Source: Stenotrophomonas maltophilia (GTDB taxonomy: Bacteria; Pseudomonadota; Gammaproteobacteria; Xanthomonadales; Xanthomonadaceae). Taken from it: 64,000 nt of DNA. The stretch spans positions 1,054,001-1,118,000 of the forward strand of contig NZ_NERD01000002.1 in the NCBI RefSeq assembly GCF_002799155.1, written 5' to 3'. This document shows, in pieces, positions 38,033-46,448 of the stretch. Position 1 is the first letter of the stretch. Each line of letters opens with the position of its first letter. The translations under genes were made by a program, and so were the position numbers. The notes beneath the pieces are model-generated. The model worked only from the letters and a program-made list of their open reading frames with translations. It was not told the origin of the DNA and ran no database searches.

Positions 38033-39168
38033 TCGCGCTGGCCCGCAAGACCCTGGCCTACGAGTGGCGCCGGTTCCTGCCGGTGGTGCTGGCGATGTGT
38101 TTCGCCGGCGTGCTGTTGATCGTGCAGGCGGCACTGGTGCTGGGTATCTTCGGTACCGCGGCGATCTACGTGAAGGCATCCTCCGCCGATATCTGGGCCG
38201 GTTTCCCTGGCACCCAGAGCGTCAATTACGGCCATGCCATCAGCGCGGATGTGGAAAGCCATCTGCGCATGGACCCGGACGTCACCCGCGTCGAACCCTA
38301 CGAATGGGTCGATGGCGAGTGGCGTTCCAGCGCGCAGGGTACCGGCAACGTGTCGGTGTACCTGTCCGGCATCTCTACCCGGGACGACGCGATGATGTTC
38401 GCGCGCATCCTGCCTGCCGACCTGCGCGCGCAGCTGCGGGAGCCGGGTGCGGTGATCGTCGACAGCGCCGACCTGGACACGCTGGGCGTGGACCTGCAGA
38501 ACAACCGTGCGTGGATCAACGGCAAGGCGGTGCGCGTGGTGGCTGCACAACCGGGCCTGCGTGGCCTTGGTGGTGTCAACGTGCTGGCGTCGCTGGATAC
38601 CGCGCGCGCCATCGCGGGTACCGATCCGCACGAGGGCAGTACCTATTTCGTGGCGGGCCTGCGCTCGACGGACCTGGCCGACCGTGTGCGCGACCGCCTG
38701 GCCGCGTCGATGGGCCAGGCCACGCCGGTCGAGTTCTGGACCGCACCGGAGTTCGCCAGCCGTTCGCAGCAATACTGGCTGTTCGATACCGGCGCCGGCA
38801 TCGCGGTGCTGTTCATGGCGGTCATCGTCTGCTTCGTCGGCGCGGTGATCACCAACCAGTCGTTTGCTTCCGTGGTGGCTGGGTCGGTACGCGAATACGC
38901 CACGCTCAACGCACTCGGTGCCGGGCGCTATGCACTGGCGCGGGTGGTGTTCGAGCAGGCATTGCTGATCGGCGGCGTGGGCATGTTGCTGGCGGCGGCG
39001 TTCAGCACCGTCGTGCTGTTGATCGCACAGACGCAGCGCGTGCCGGTGCAGCTGACGCCGATGGTCATCATCGGCTGCGTGGCGCTGGTCGCGGTGATGG
39101 CCATGCTGTCGAGCATCATGGCGGTACGCAGTGTCGTCCGCTCCGATCCATCGTTGCTGCTGCGTTGA
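38029..39168 (+). CDS. ABC exporter permease, FtsX/DevC-like
   Basis: A 379-residue permease with one N-terminal membrane helix (LPVVLAMCFAGVLLIVQAAL), a large periplasmic domain (about residues 45-255) and three C-terminal helices, the MacB/FtsX layout without its own ATPase. Conserved FtsX-type segment SVREYATLNALGAGR. It closely resembles DevC-type permeases. It works with the next two genes. Confidence 0.88.
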   Translation: MIALARKTLAYEWRRFLPVVLAMCFAGVLLIVQAALVLGIFGTAAIYVKASSADIWAGFPGTQSVNYGHAISADVESHLRMDPDVTRVEPYEWVDGEWRSSAQGTGNVSVYLSGISTRDDAMMFARILPADLRAQLREPGAVIVDSADLDTLGVDLQNNRAWINGKAVRVVAAQPGLRGLGGVNVLASLDTARAIAGTDPHEGSTYFVAGLRSTDLADRVRDRLAASMGQATPVEFWTAPEFASRSQQYWLFDTGAGIAVLFMAVIVCFVGAVITNQSFASVVAGSVREYATLNALGAGRYALARVVFEQALLIGGVGMLLAAAFSTVVLLIAQTQRVPVQLTPMVIIGCVALVAVMAMLSSIMAVRSVVRSDPSLLLR

Positions 39169-39178
39169 GGGCCGGCCG

Positions 39179-39907
39179 ATGATTTCTACACGCGCCGCCG
39201 CCCCGACCCTGCAGGCCGACGCACTGGAAAAGGGCTTCATGTCCGGCGACGTGCAGGTGCCGGTGCTGCGCGGCCTGTCGCTGGACATCTATCCCGGCGA
39301 GCTGACTCTGGTATCGGGCCCGTCCGGCTGCGGCAAGAGCACGCTGCTGTCGTTGCTGTCCGGCCTGTCTGCGCCCGATGGCGGCCGCGTGCACGCACTC
39401 GGCCAGGACGTGGGCCACATGACGCGCAGCGAAGTGGAGCGCTTCCGCCTGCACCATGTCGGCTTCGTGTTCCAGGGCTTCAATCTGTTCCCGGCGCTGA
39501 CCGCGCTGGAACAGGTGCAGTTGCCGCTGGGCTACCGCGGGATGAGCAATCGTGAAAGTGAACCGCTGGCCCGCAGGGCGCTGGAAGAGGTGGGCCTCGG
39601 CCACCGCAGCCACATGCGCCCGGCGCAGTTGTCCGGCGGTGAGAAGCAGCGTGTGGCCGTTGCCCGCGCATTCGCCAAGTCGCCGACGCTGATCTTCGCC
39701 GACGAACCGACCAGCGCGCTGGACGCCGAGAACGGCCAGCGCGTGATCGACATCCTGCACCGCTACGCACGTGCACATGGCGCCACCGTGCTGTGCGTGA
39801 GCCACGATCCGCGCCTGATCCGGCATGCCGATCGGGTGATCGCCATGGAAGACGGCATGGTCCGTGATGACCGCCGCCAGAACGAAACTGTAGAGCCCGC
39901 CCCATGA
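39179..39907 (+). CDS. ABC transporter ATP-binding protein, LolD/MacB/DevA-like
   Basis: A 242-residue ATPase. Walker A is GPSGCGKSTLL, the signature is LSGGEKQRVAVARAF, Walker B is TLIFADEPTSALD, and the H-loop is CVSHD. The start at 39179 follows the permease after 10 bases, with the frame extending upstream only as permease overlap. Partner of the permease at 38029. Confidence 0.92.
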   Translation: MISTRAAAPTLQADALEKGFMSGDVQVPVLRGLSLDIYPGELTLVSGPSGCGKSTLLSLLSGLSAPDGGRVHALGQDVGHMTRSEVERFRLHHVGFVFQGFNLFPALTALEQVQLPLGYRGMSNRESEPLARRALEEVGLGHRSHMRPAQLSGGEKQRVAVARAFAKSPTLIFADEPTSALDAENGQRVIDILHRYARAHGATVLCVSHDPRLIRHADRVIAMEDGMVRDDRRQNETVEPAP

Positions 39908-40818
39908 CCAAGATGTTGTACCTGCTCCCGCTCAGCCTGGCCCTGTCCGCAGCGTTCCTGCTGGGTGCCTGTTCCAGGGGCGTGCCTGCCCAGGCACCCG
40001 CAGCCAAAGCCAGCACTGCCACCGCAAGCAAGGTCGCGGTGGCGCGCGGCATCATCGACGTCGAGGGTGGCCTGATTGCGCTGGCGCCACCGGTGGATGG
40101 CTCGATCACCGCCGCGCCGGTGAAGGAGGGCGCCACGGTGAAGAAGGGGCAGCTGCTGCTGTCGCTGGACGGTGCACTGCTGCAGCAGGAAGTGGCGATG
40201 GCCGCCGCCGATCTGGCCCTGGCCAATGACCGCTTGAAGGGCACCCAGGCGCAGCTGCGCGAACTGGAGCGCAATGCCACGCGCCTGTCCACCGGCGCCA
40301 GCGAAGGTGTGTCGTCCAACCAGCAGGCCGATGCGGCCAAGCAGCAGCTGGCCGCTGTGCGCGCTGACGTCGACGTGGCCGGTGCGCAGGTTGACATGGC
40401 CCAGCACAAGCTGGAGCACGCGAAACTGAAACTGCAGCAGATGTCGCTCAGTGCGCCGGAAGCCGGCACTGTGGTCGGCCAGGTGCCGGGCCTTGGTGCG
40501 TTCGTGCAGGCTGGCAAGCCGGCGATTTCGCTGCTGCCGGCGCGCCCGCTGCAGGTGCGTGCAGAACTGAGCGCCGCCTATGCCGATGCCGTGCAGGTGG
40601 GCATGAAGGCCACCGTGGTGCCGGACAGCGATGGTGCCGAGAGCACCAGCGCACTGCCGCCCGCACGCGTGGTGCGCATCAGCCCGGTGTTCGCGCAGGC
40701 ACGCCTGCCTGAAGATGCCGGGCGCGGCGTGGCCAAGGTCGTGGAGTGCGTGCTGGAATTCGACGGTGAGGCCAAGGTACGCTTCGGCCAGCACGTGCGG
40801 GTGGAGTTCCGGAAGTAG
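39904..40818 (+). CDS. HlyD/DevB-like periplasmic adaptor lipoprotein
   Basis: A 304-residue membrane fusion protein. The lipobox LLGACSRG sits near residue 23. A biotinyl-lipoyl half is seen at VDGSITAAPVKEGATVKKGQ, then a coiled-coil hairpin (about residues 95-180) and the second lipoyl half LSAPEAGTVVGQVPGLGAFV. It overlaps the ATPase gene by 4 bases. Outer membrane factor, permease, ATPase and adaptor thus form a complete tripartite export operon. Cargo unknown. Confidence 0.88.
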   Translation: MTKMLYLLPLSLALSAAFLLGACSRGVPAQAPAAKASTATASKVAVARGIIDVEGGLIALAPPVDGSITAAPVKEGATVKKGQLLLSLDGALLQQEVAMAAADLALANDRLKGTQAQLRELERNATRLSTGASEGVSSNQQADAAKQQLAAVRADVDVAGAQVDMAQHKLEHAKLKLQQMSLSAPEAGTVVGQVPGLGAFVQAGKPAISLLPARPLQVRAELSAAYADAVQVGMKATVVPDSDGAESTSALPPARVVRISPVFAQARLPEDAGRGVAKVVECVLEFDGEAKVRFGQHVRVEFRK

Positions 40819-40824
40819 ATTCGA

Positions 40825-41268
40825 TCAGCCGTTGGGCCAGCGGCGTAGGCGCGGCCAGTACTGGACGGGGACGATGATGGCAAGGGTCAGCAACATGCCT
40901 GCGCTGAGCGCCTGCAGCCACTGGGAGTGCAGGCCGCGCACCGGGGGTTGATGGATGGCGGACACGCTCCATAGCAATGTCCAGGCGAGCAGCGGTACCA
41001 GCATGATCGTCAGCCGCAACCACAAGCGAAAGAGAGACCAGGGCCGGAGCAGCAACGCAACGACGACGATCTCTCCCAGGCAAAGCATCGAGAATCCAAT
41101 GACGGCTTGCAGCGGATAGGTTGGTGTCGTGCTTCTTCCCAGGCGTATCTGCCAGTGATCGGGTTGGAAACCAGCGTGCACGAATCCGGCAACAAGCAGT
41201 AGCCAAAGCATGGCCAGGCACAAGCAGAACATCCGGGGAGGCCGAGGGAGGAGCGCGCGGGGCGACAT
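40825..41268 (-). CDS. Four-helix membrane protein, paralogue 1
   Basis: A 147-residue protein with four predicted membrane segments (LAMLWLLLVAGFVHAGF, FSMLCLGEIVVVALLL, LTIMLVPLLAWTLLW, GMLLTLAIIVPVQYW). It shares AGFQPDHWQ and AIHQPPVRGLHSQWL with its neighbour at 41395 (AGFTPDYW, AMHQPPVHGTHLLWL), so the two arose by tandem duplication. Family not recognised. The start at 41268 is likely but not fixed. Confidence 0.6.
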   Translation of the reverse strand: MSPRALLPRPPRMFCLCLAMLWLLLVAGFVHAGFQPDHWQIRLGRSTTPTYPLQAVIGFSMLCLGEIVVVALLLRPWSLFRLWLRLTIMLVPLLAWTLLWSVSAIHQPPVRGLHSQWLQALSAGMLLTLAIIVPVQYWPRLRRWPNG

Positions 41269-41394
41269 TGACGCAGGCCCATTCGAAGGAGGGGCGACAA
41301 ACATCCCGCCGCTACCGGGTTTGCGTACATGCAATTGATACGAAATCCTGTAGGTGAGAGCCTTCGGGGGGCGCGTAACGGCAGTGCTTCCTGT

Positions 41395-41835
41395 CTAGGT
41401 GCGCGTTCCGTGCCGCGCCCTGGCCACTGCCTTCGCTGCACTCACCGCCGATACCACGCACAGTGCCAGCAGCAGCCCCACGTCCAGTAGCAGCAACCAC
41501 AGCAGATGCGTGCCGTGCACGGGTGGCTGGTGCATCGCGGACAGCATCCACGGCACCGACCACACCACCAGCAACGCGAACGCGATCAGCAGGCGCAGCC
41601 ACAGGCGTCTCAGTTTCCAGGGCTGCACGATCAGGGCGGCCACCACCAGCTCGACGGTTCCCAGCAGCGCGAACATGATGACGCTGCTGGTCGGGTAGGG
41701 CAGCTCGGCGCCTTCCAGGTGGTGCAGCAGCCAGTAGTCCGGAGTGAAGCCGGCATTGACCAGTGCAGCGATCAGTGCCAGCCAGGTCAGTGCGACCAGC
41801 AGCCAGAACAGGCGGATGTAACGTCTAGGCATCAA
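41395..41835 (-). CDS. Four-helix membrane protein, paralogue 2
   Basis: A 146-residue protein with four predicted membrane segments and the same AxHQPPVxGxHxxWL loop before the last helix as the gene at 40825. It overlaps the upstream gene (41825-42226) by 11 bases, which suggests co-translation. Function unknown. Confidence 0.65.
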   Translation of the reverse strand: MMPRRYIRLFWLLVALTWLALIAALVNAGFTPDYWLLHHLEGAELPYPTSSVIMFALLGTVELVVAALIVQPWKLRRLWLRLLIAFALLVVWSVPWMLSAMHQPPVHGTHLLWLLLLDVGLLLALCVVSAVSAAKAVARARHGTRT

Positions 41836-42226
41836 CGGTGTCCGTGGTCGGGCGGGAGGTCCCGCGCGACGAGTAGCGCAGGCTTGCCACGATGGCGGCC
41901 AGTGCCAGCAGGCTGGGCCCGGCGGTGAAGTAGAGCAGGCGCAGCGGGTGGTTGTGCATCAGCGTCCAGGTCGCGAAGGCCAAGGGAATGGCCAGCACCA
42001 GCAGCTTGGCGCAGAGCGGTCGCAACACCGCGATCATCGGCTGGGCGCCTAGGAACATCCAGAAAAGATGGAACTGGGCGATGCCCAGGCTGATGCCGCG
42101 ACCGGAGGTGAAGCCGACATGGTCGCGATACCAGTTCATTCCCAGCGGAATCAGCGCCGAGTACAGCAGCGCCACCAGCAGATGCAACAGCAGGGCGATC
42201 AACAGGGGCTTGCCGCGAAGGAGCAT
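41825..42226 (-). CDS. Small polytopic membrane protein
   Basis: A 133-residue protein with about four hydrophobic segments (LLIALLLHLLVALLYSALI, FHLFWMFLGAQPMIAVL, LLVLAIPLAFATWTL, GPSLLALAAIVASL). It has the same general shape as the next two genes but little shared sequence. The start at 42226 gives a clean N terminus; the frame upstream lacks a signal. First gene of a three-gene minus-strand set. Confidence 0.6.
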   Translation of the reverse strand: MLLRGKPLLIALLLHLLVALLYSALIPLGMNWYRDHVGFTSGRGISLGIAQFHLFWMFLGAQPMIAVLRPLCAKLLVLAIPLAFATWTLMHNHPLRLLYFTAGPSLLALAAIVASLRYSSRGTSRPTTDTVDA

Positions 42227-42294
42227 GGGCGAACGGGACCGGGCGGGGCAGCGTACCCCAGTGCGGACGCCCGTGACCGCATGATGTGAGACTG

Positions 42295-42323
42295 TTGACG
42301 GCGTGAAGGAATTTGGACACAAT
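42295..42323 (+). promoter_or_regulatory. Promoter of tRNA-Gly copy 3
   Basis: TTGACG and CACAAT with a 17-base spacer, and the same leader as copy 2 for about 35 bases. Confidence 0.75.
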
Positions 42324-42353
42324 AGCGCTCCTTCGACGCAGGTCGAAGAATCT

Positions 42354-42429
<76 letters not shown>

Positions 42430-42436
42430 GATTCTA

Positions 42437-42464
42437 CAGGGCCCCGGTAGGGGCCTTGTTTTTC
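42437..42464 (+). terminator. Terminator after tRNA-Gly copy 3
   Basis: GGGCCCC / GGGGCCTT stem around GGTA, followed by TTTTT. Confidence 0.75.
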
Positions 42465-42571
42465 TCCCGCCACGGCAAGGCGGGGCACGTTGGGCCACGA
42501 GGCTTTACGCGCAGTCAGAAAGGTGAAATAGCTGGTGTGTGCCCCGGATTTCCGGTACCATGTCGGCTTAC

Positions 42572-42647
<76 letters not shown>

Positions 42648-42713
42648 TGTTCCGACAGGCCCCATCATGGGGTTTTGTCTTGTCAGGGCCCTGTTCCTGG
42701 CGCGCAGTACGTT

Positions 42714-42787
42714 GGCCTCATGGCAGAGTGGCTATGCACCGGATTGCAAATCCGTTTACAGCGGTTCGATTCCGCTTGAGGCCTCCA
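42714..42787 (+). tRNA. tRNA-Cys (GCA)
   Basis: Acceptor GGCCTCA / TGAGGCC, anticodon loop TTGCAAA, encoded CCA; 74 bases. Last of the Gly-Gly-Cys set and the probable attachment site for the phage remnant that follows. Confidence 0.97.
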
Positions 42788-42791
42788 ATTG

Positions 42792-42824
42792 AAAAGCCCT
42801 GACTCCGGTCAGGGCTTTTTCTTT
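42792..42824 (+). terminator. Terminator after tRNA-Cys
   Basis: A perfect 12-base stem AAAAGCCCTGAC / GTCAGGGCTTTT around TCCG, with a T-run. Confidence 0.92.
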
Positions 42825-42942
42825 GCCCGGTGTCTAGCGCCGAAGGCTAGAATCCCCTGATTCGCCCCCAAAATCATCGGTCTGCCACCCGTTTTCGGGT
42901 GGCAAACTCGCGTTCACACGTGCCGAGTGCGTTTACGCGAGT

Positions 42943-44454
42943 TTGAGCAGGGATGGCAACCAAGCGACGCCGGGGGACTTCTGGCAGTACACGATCAGGC
43001 GGGTGGGGCTGTTGCCCCAGTCGGTCTACCTGAGCTTTGCCACGGAGGCGGAACGGGACGAGTACGTGCGTCGCCTTGAGGCGCTGCTCAACCGTGGGGT
43101 AGTGCCGGAGGAGCTGACCAACACCAAGGCGGCGGCGAAGGATCTGCGCAGCCAGGTAACCGAGTATCGGAGCGCGCAGCACACCTCTGTCGATGACGAG
43201 CAGCTGCTGCCCGTCTTCCTCTCGCGGTTGCCTATCGGCATCACCTTGCCGCAGCTGACCTTTACTTGGGCGACCGAGTGGGTGACCACCATGAAGCCCG
43301 AGCAGAATCTTGCGCCTTCAACGATCCGACACTATGTGGGGGCGCTCTCCCGTGCCTTGGATTGGCTGGCCGCTCATGGCGCGCCGCCAATGAATCCTCT
43401 GCGACTCCTGCCTTGGGGTTACTCCACGTACACGGCTGATGACAAGATCGTTGTGAAGCGCATAGATGGGGACCCAACGCAACTGTCGCTGCTGAAGCCA
43501 ACGGCGGGTGGCCCGCGCCAGTTTGAGGTATCTCTCAATGGACATGTGTGGACTGGCGTCATCGAGAGCTTCCAGAAGCAGCGAGAGTTTGCCGATGGGG
43601 GAGCCCGGCTCAGCGGCAGGTCGCGGACAGCCCTGCTTGCGGCGCCGTACGCGCCGGCAAGGGTCAAGGTTGCCAACGAGGACAGGAGCATGGCCCAGCT
43701 GGTGGCCGAAGAGCTGGCCGATACCGGATTCACCAGCCAGTACGAGACGGTTGATTGGACGGTGCTCGCTGGTGCTTGGTTCTATGACGCCAGCACGCCC
43801 CTCGATGCGATCAGTGCACTGGCCGAGGCGAGCGGGGCGGTTGTTCAATCTCATCCGCAAGACCTCTCGCTTCACGTCCGCGCGAGCTACCCAGTCAGCC
43901 CATGGCTATGGCGCGACACTCAGCCAGCCCATGTCGTGCAGGAAGACATCGTGCTGACTGAGAGCTTGCAGATGCGGAGCGCGCCACTGTATGACGCCGT
44001 CGTGGTGACTGGCGAGATTCCGGGGAAAGGAGTCACCTGCAAGGTCCGTAAAGCTGGTGAGGCAGGGCAGCTCTACGCTCAGCAAGTGAGCAGTCGGCTG
44101 ATCAGCGTCGCTGCGGCAGGTGCTGAGCGAGGACGCAACGTTCTGAGCGATCGCGGTGAGCAGGCAGCCGTAGACCTGACGGTTCCCCTCTTCCCGAAGC
44201 CGCTGAAGGCGGGGAAAGTGGGAGCCATCATGCCTTTGGATCTGGTGGAGGTCGTTGCTGCTGAGGGCACCTGGCACGGGCAATGCGAGTCCTTGCGCAT
44301 CGAGGTTGTGATCGATCAGCAGGCCGTTGTGATTGAACAGGCCGCTACACTGGAGAGGCACTACACCGATGCGGACTGGCCTCTGGGATCAATTCGGCGA
44401 GCTGGTGACCAGCAGCCCCCGATTGCTGGCGACCGTCACTGCGCACAACAGTGA
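42943..44454 (+). pseudogene. Prophage scar: tyrosine integrase N-terminal half fused in frame to tail-hub-like C-terminal half
   Basis: One open frame of 503 codons made of two unrelated phage parts. Residues about 10-170 match the N-terminal part of a tyrosine integrase (GLLPQSVYLSFATEAERDEY, LEALLNRGVVPEEL, core-binding SAM-like PSTIRHYVGALSRALDWL); the catalytic Arg-His-Arg-Tyr domain is absent. From about residue 180 the protein looks like the C-terminal part of a phage tail/baseplate hub (FEVSLNGHVWTGVIESFQKQ, LVAEELADTGF, YDAVVVTGEIPGKG). The joint lies near 43450-43490. A probable true integrase start, ATG 42953, is in another frame, separated by a five-G run. Not expected to be functional. 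Confidence 0.75.
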
Positions 44455-44602
44455 CGGAACCAGCACGCTGACCACTTATGACGGAGTGCAGATGCGGGCG
44501 TTTGGTCAGCTCCAGTTGCCGATCCCTTACAACGTGTGGGTTCGGGCTGGGCGCTTGGTGGAAGCTGCGCCCAACCTGCCGCTCATCGAAGTGACCGTCT
44601 AG
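44369..44602 (+). CDS. Small phage-like protein downstream of the tail-hub fragment
   Basis: A 77-residue protein (MRTGLWDQFGELVTSSPRLL at the start, VRAGRLVEAAPNLPLIEVTV at the end) with GGAGAGG 10 bases before the ATG. It overlaps the hub-like frame by 86 bases, as is common for compact phage genes. No named family recognised. It probably belonged to the same tail module and survived the deletion. Confidence 0.6.
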   Translation: MRTGLWDQFGELVTSSPRLLATVTAHNSDGTSTLTTYDGVQMRAFGQLQLPIPYNVWVRAGRLVEAAPNLPLIEVTV

Positions 44603-44610
44603 CAAGACAG

Positions 44611-44648
44611 GGCGCCGCCCGGGTGCCGGCAAGCATCCGAGCGGCGCC
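44611..44648. terminator. Long hairpin after the phage-like ORFs
   Basis: Outer arms GGCGCCGC / GCGGCGCC with a partly paired inner stem and the loop CGGCAA; no T-run. It could be a factor-dependent stop or mRNA-stabilising structure at the end of the phage fragment. Confidence 0.45.
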
Positions 44649-44806
44649 GCAACACAGGTGATCTCAGCACCTGGCATTGGCCGTGGCCATCGCGAGCGCG
44701 GTGGAATCGCCCGCCTTTTTTCTTCCGACGCGATTGAGATAGTATCGACTGGGCTTTCGAGAGACAGGAGCCTCGATAGCTGATTGGTCTAACATGGAGA
44801 GAGACA

Positions 44807-45688
44807 ATGCTGTTGAAGTGCGCTCTTGCTGGGATGCTCGGATTTGTTGGGTTTGGCGTTCTTGTCGCAGACGTGAATGCTGCCGCTGTACGATGCGAAA
44901 CCTGTCGAATTGATGGTGACTATCGCGCTGAGGCCGTTCGTCAAGGACCAGGGACTCACCTGATTTTTAATGTCACTGCCAACCAGATTCAGCAGTACTA
45001 CGTCGGTACAAGCTCCGGCGGCGGCGGCGGTGGTGGCATTGAGCCGAGGGCCGCAGGACCTCTCGTTGTACGGGAGACGCCGCCGGCGGGTGCCGTTGAA
45101 GAGGTGAACCGAGCTCATCGCGTACAGGTCGTCGGTGGTGGCACGCTTCGTCCCACATTCATCGTGCCCATCGCGACGCTTGGGCTCAATCCGAGCGCAA
45201 GTGGCATGACGGCCTACGAGTACGTGTCGGACTACAACCTGCGTGCAATGGTCGAAACTGCGACGGGCAGCACAGAGGTCATTTCGAAAGTAGTCGGGGC
45301 TGACGTTTTCACGGCCATGGCCGACCTGCTGCAGCACGTTACGAACTACACAGGCCTGCGCGACCAAGCGCGGATCATAATGAAGGTCGTCTTTAAAGAC
45401 GGCTCATCGGTTGTTGTTATCGTTAACCTCGAACATCAGAATGGTCAGTCCGAGGTCGGTAGCGAGCGAACGGCTGCAGGGCAGTTGATTCCGACCGATA
45501 TTCAGCAGGTCAATGGTACTTGGACTGACTACGGCGGGGAGAATCTCGCACGGATGGTCACCCATCTCCAGGGGCTCGGTGCAACGATGTCGGCATCTGG
45601 CCCGTCTTCGACGGGGAGTGTCAAGGCAATCACCTGTAGTGGCGCCGGGGTCGCTAAGGTTTGCAACGTCGAGTATATGATCCGCTGA
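44807..45688 (+). CDS. Secreted protein of unknown function in the phage remnant
   Basis: A 293-residue protein with a signal peptide (CALAGMLGFVGFGVLVADVNA, cleaved near residue 24) and a Gly-rich linker (SSGGGGGGG) near residue 70. It has Cys pairs at both ends of the mature chain (CETC near 30, CSGAGVAKVC near 283). No membrane anchor or lipobox. Base composition is clearly lower in GC than neighbouring core genes. Not recognised. Its place behind a tail gene fits a cargo (moron) gene of the former prophage, but this is inference. Confidence 0.6.
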   Translation: MLLKCALAGMLGFVGFGVLVADVNAAAVRCETCRIDGDYRAEAVRQGPGTHLIFNVTANQIQQYYVGTSSGGGGGGGIEPRAAGPLVVRETPPAGAVEEVNRAHRVQVVGGGTLRPTFIVPIATLGLNPSASGMTAYEYVSDYNLRAMVETATGSTEVISKVVGADVFTAMADLLQHVTNYTGLRDQARIIMKVVFKDGSSVVVIVNLEHQNGQSEVGSERTAAGQLIPTDIQQVNGTWTDYGGENLARMVTHLQGLGATMSASGPSSTGSVKAITCSGAGVAKVCNVEYMIR

Positions 45689-45713
45689 CGGAGTGGTAGA
45701 TCACCGTATCTAG

Positions 45714-45746
45714 AAGAAGGGGCCGCATTCGCGGCCCCTTCTTATT
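45714..45746. terminator. Bidirectional terminator
   Basis: A perfect 13-base stem AAGAAGGGGCCGC / GCGGCCCCTTCTT around ATTC. T-rich on the plus side, and A-rich on the left so it can also work for the minus-strand microprotein gene. Confidence 0.9.
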
Positions 45747-45765
45747 TGTGCTCTTGAAAGACGCT

Positions 45766-45873
45766 TCACTTCTTGCGGCGACTCAGGATGCTGAGCACTA
45801 CCGCAATGATGCCAACCGGAATCAGGATGACCGCCAGTAGGATGATCCAATGCCAGATGCTGAAACCACCCAT
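45766..45873 (-). CDS. 35-residue TatA-like membrane microprotein
   Basis: A short frame encoding MGGFSIWHWIILLAVILI, then PVGIIAVVLSILSRRKK. The first 12 residues match the start of TatA (G-x-FSIWHW), the membrane helix follows, but the amphipathic helix and tail of TatA are missing and the protein ends in a basic cluster. A weak AGGG ribosome site lies before the ATG, and a strong terminator follows. It may be a small membrane peptide of phage or toxin type, or only a convergent look-alike. Confidence 0.5.
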   Translation of the reverse strand: MGGFSIWHWIILLAVILIPVGIIAVVLSILSRRKK

Positions 45874-46007
45874 GCTTTATATCCCTATGAAGTGACGCTT
45901 GGATGGTAGCATCTCGAAGTCGATGCTTCTAAAGCGTGATTCGCATCGTATAAGGCCGATCAACCTCGCTGTGGCACGCTGGCAGGTAGCTCAACTGTGG
46001 TACTTGA

Positions 46008-46397
46008 GCCGCGCCGTGCGAAGGAGTTGAGTCAGGCTCGACCCGTGGGCGCCGATTCGCGTTGGCCGCAGTGACCTCCGTGCTGTTCAGCGTCGCCACG
46101 TTGAGCAACAGCGCCTTCACCACGGGCAGCCCGTTGCACGGCATGCATGCCATCGGCATCTTCTCGACCCTGACCCCGCTGCTGTTCCAGGTAGCGCTCG
46201 GTGCCGACGCGTCCCCGCGCATGGCCTGGGTGGCGCCGGCGACGTCGCTGATGGGGATGGCCTACCTGTGGCTGATGATGTCCGAGTTCAGTCCGCCGTC
46301 GTACCGCGGTCTGATCCAGCGCATCGCGCTGCTGCCGGCGTTCGGCTGGTACACCTTTGCCGTACTGGAGTTGCGCCGGATGCGTGAACGCCACTGA
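46008..46397 (+). pseudogene. C-terminal half of a polytopic membrane protein (DUF998-like)
   Basis: About 130 codons open from just after a stop at 46005-46007. The last 111 residues contain three hydrophobic segments (FALAAVTSVLFSVATLSN, GIFSTLTPLLFQVAL, WVAPATSLMGMAYLWLMM) and a basic end. It looks like the second half of a DUF998-type protein of about 200 residues. No good start or ribosome site is present, and GC content rises sharply here, so this is probably the right edge of the foreign segment cutting a resident gene. Confidence 0.5.
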
Positions 46398-46448
46398 GGC
46401 GGGGCTGGTACGCTGGCTCCAGCACGGAAATGGTGGCAGGCACGCGAC

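Noticed and set aside
45690..46060. An attR copy of the tRNA-Cys 3' end
   Set aside because: I searched this gap by eye for TGAGGCCTCCA-like sequence and found none, so no attachment pair is claimed.
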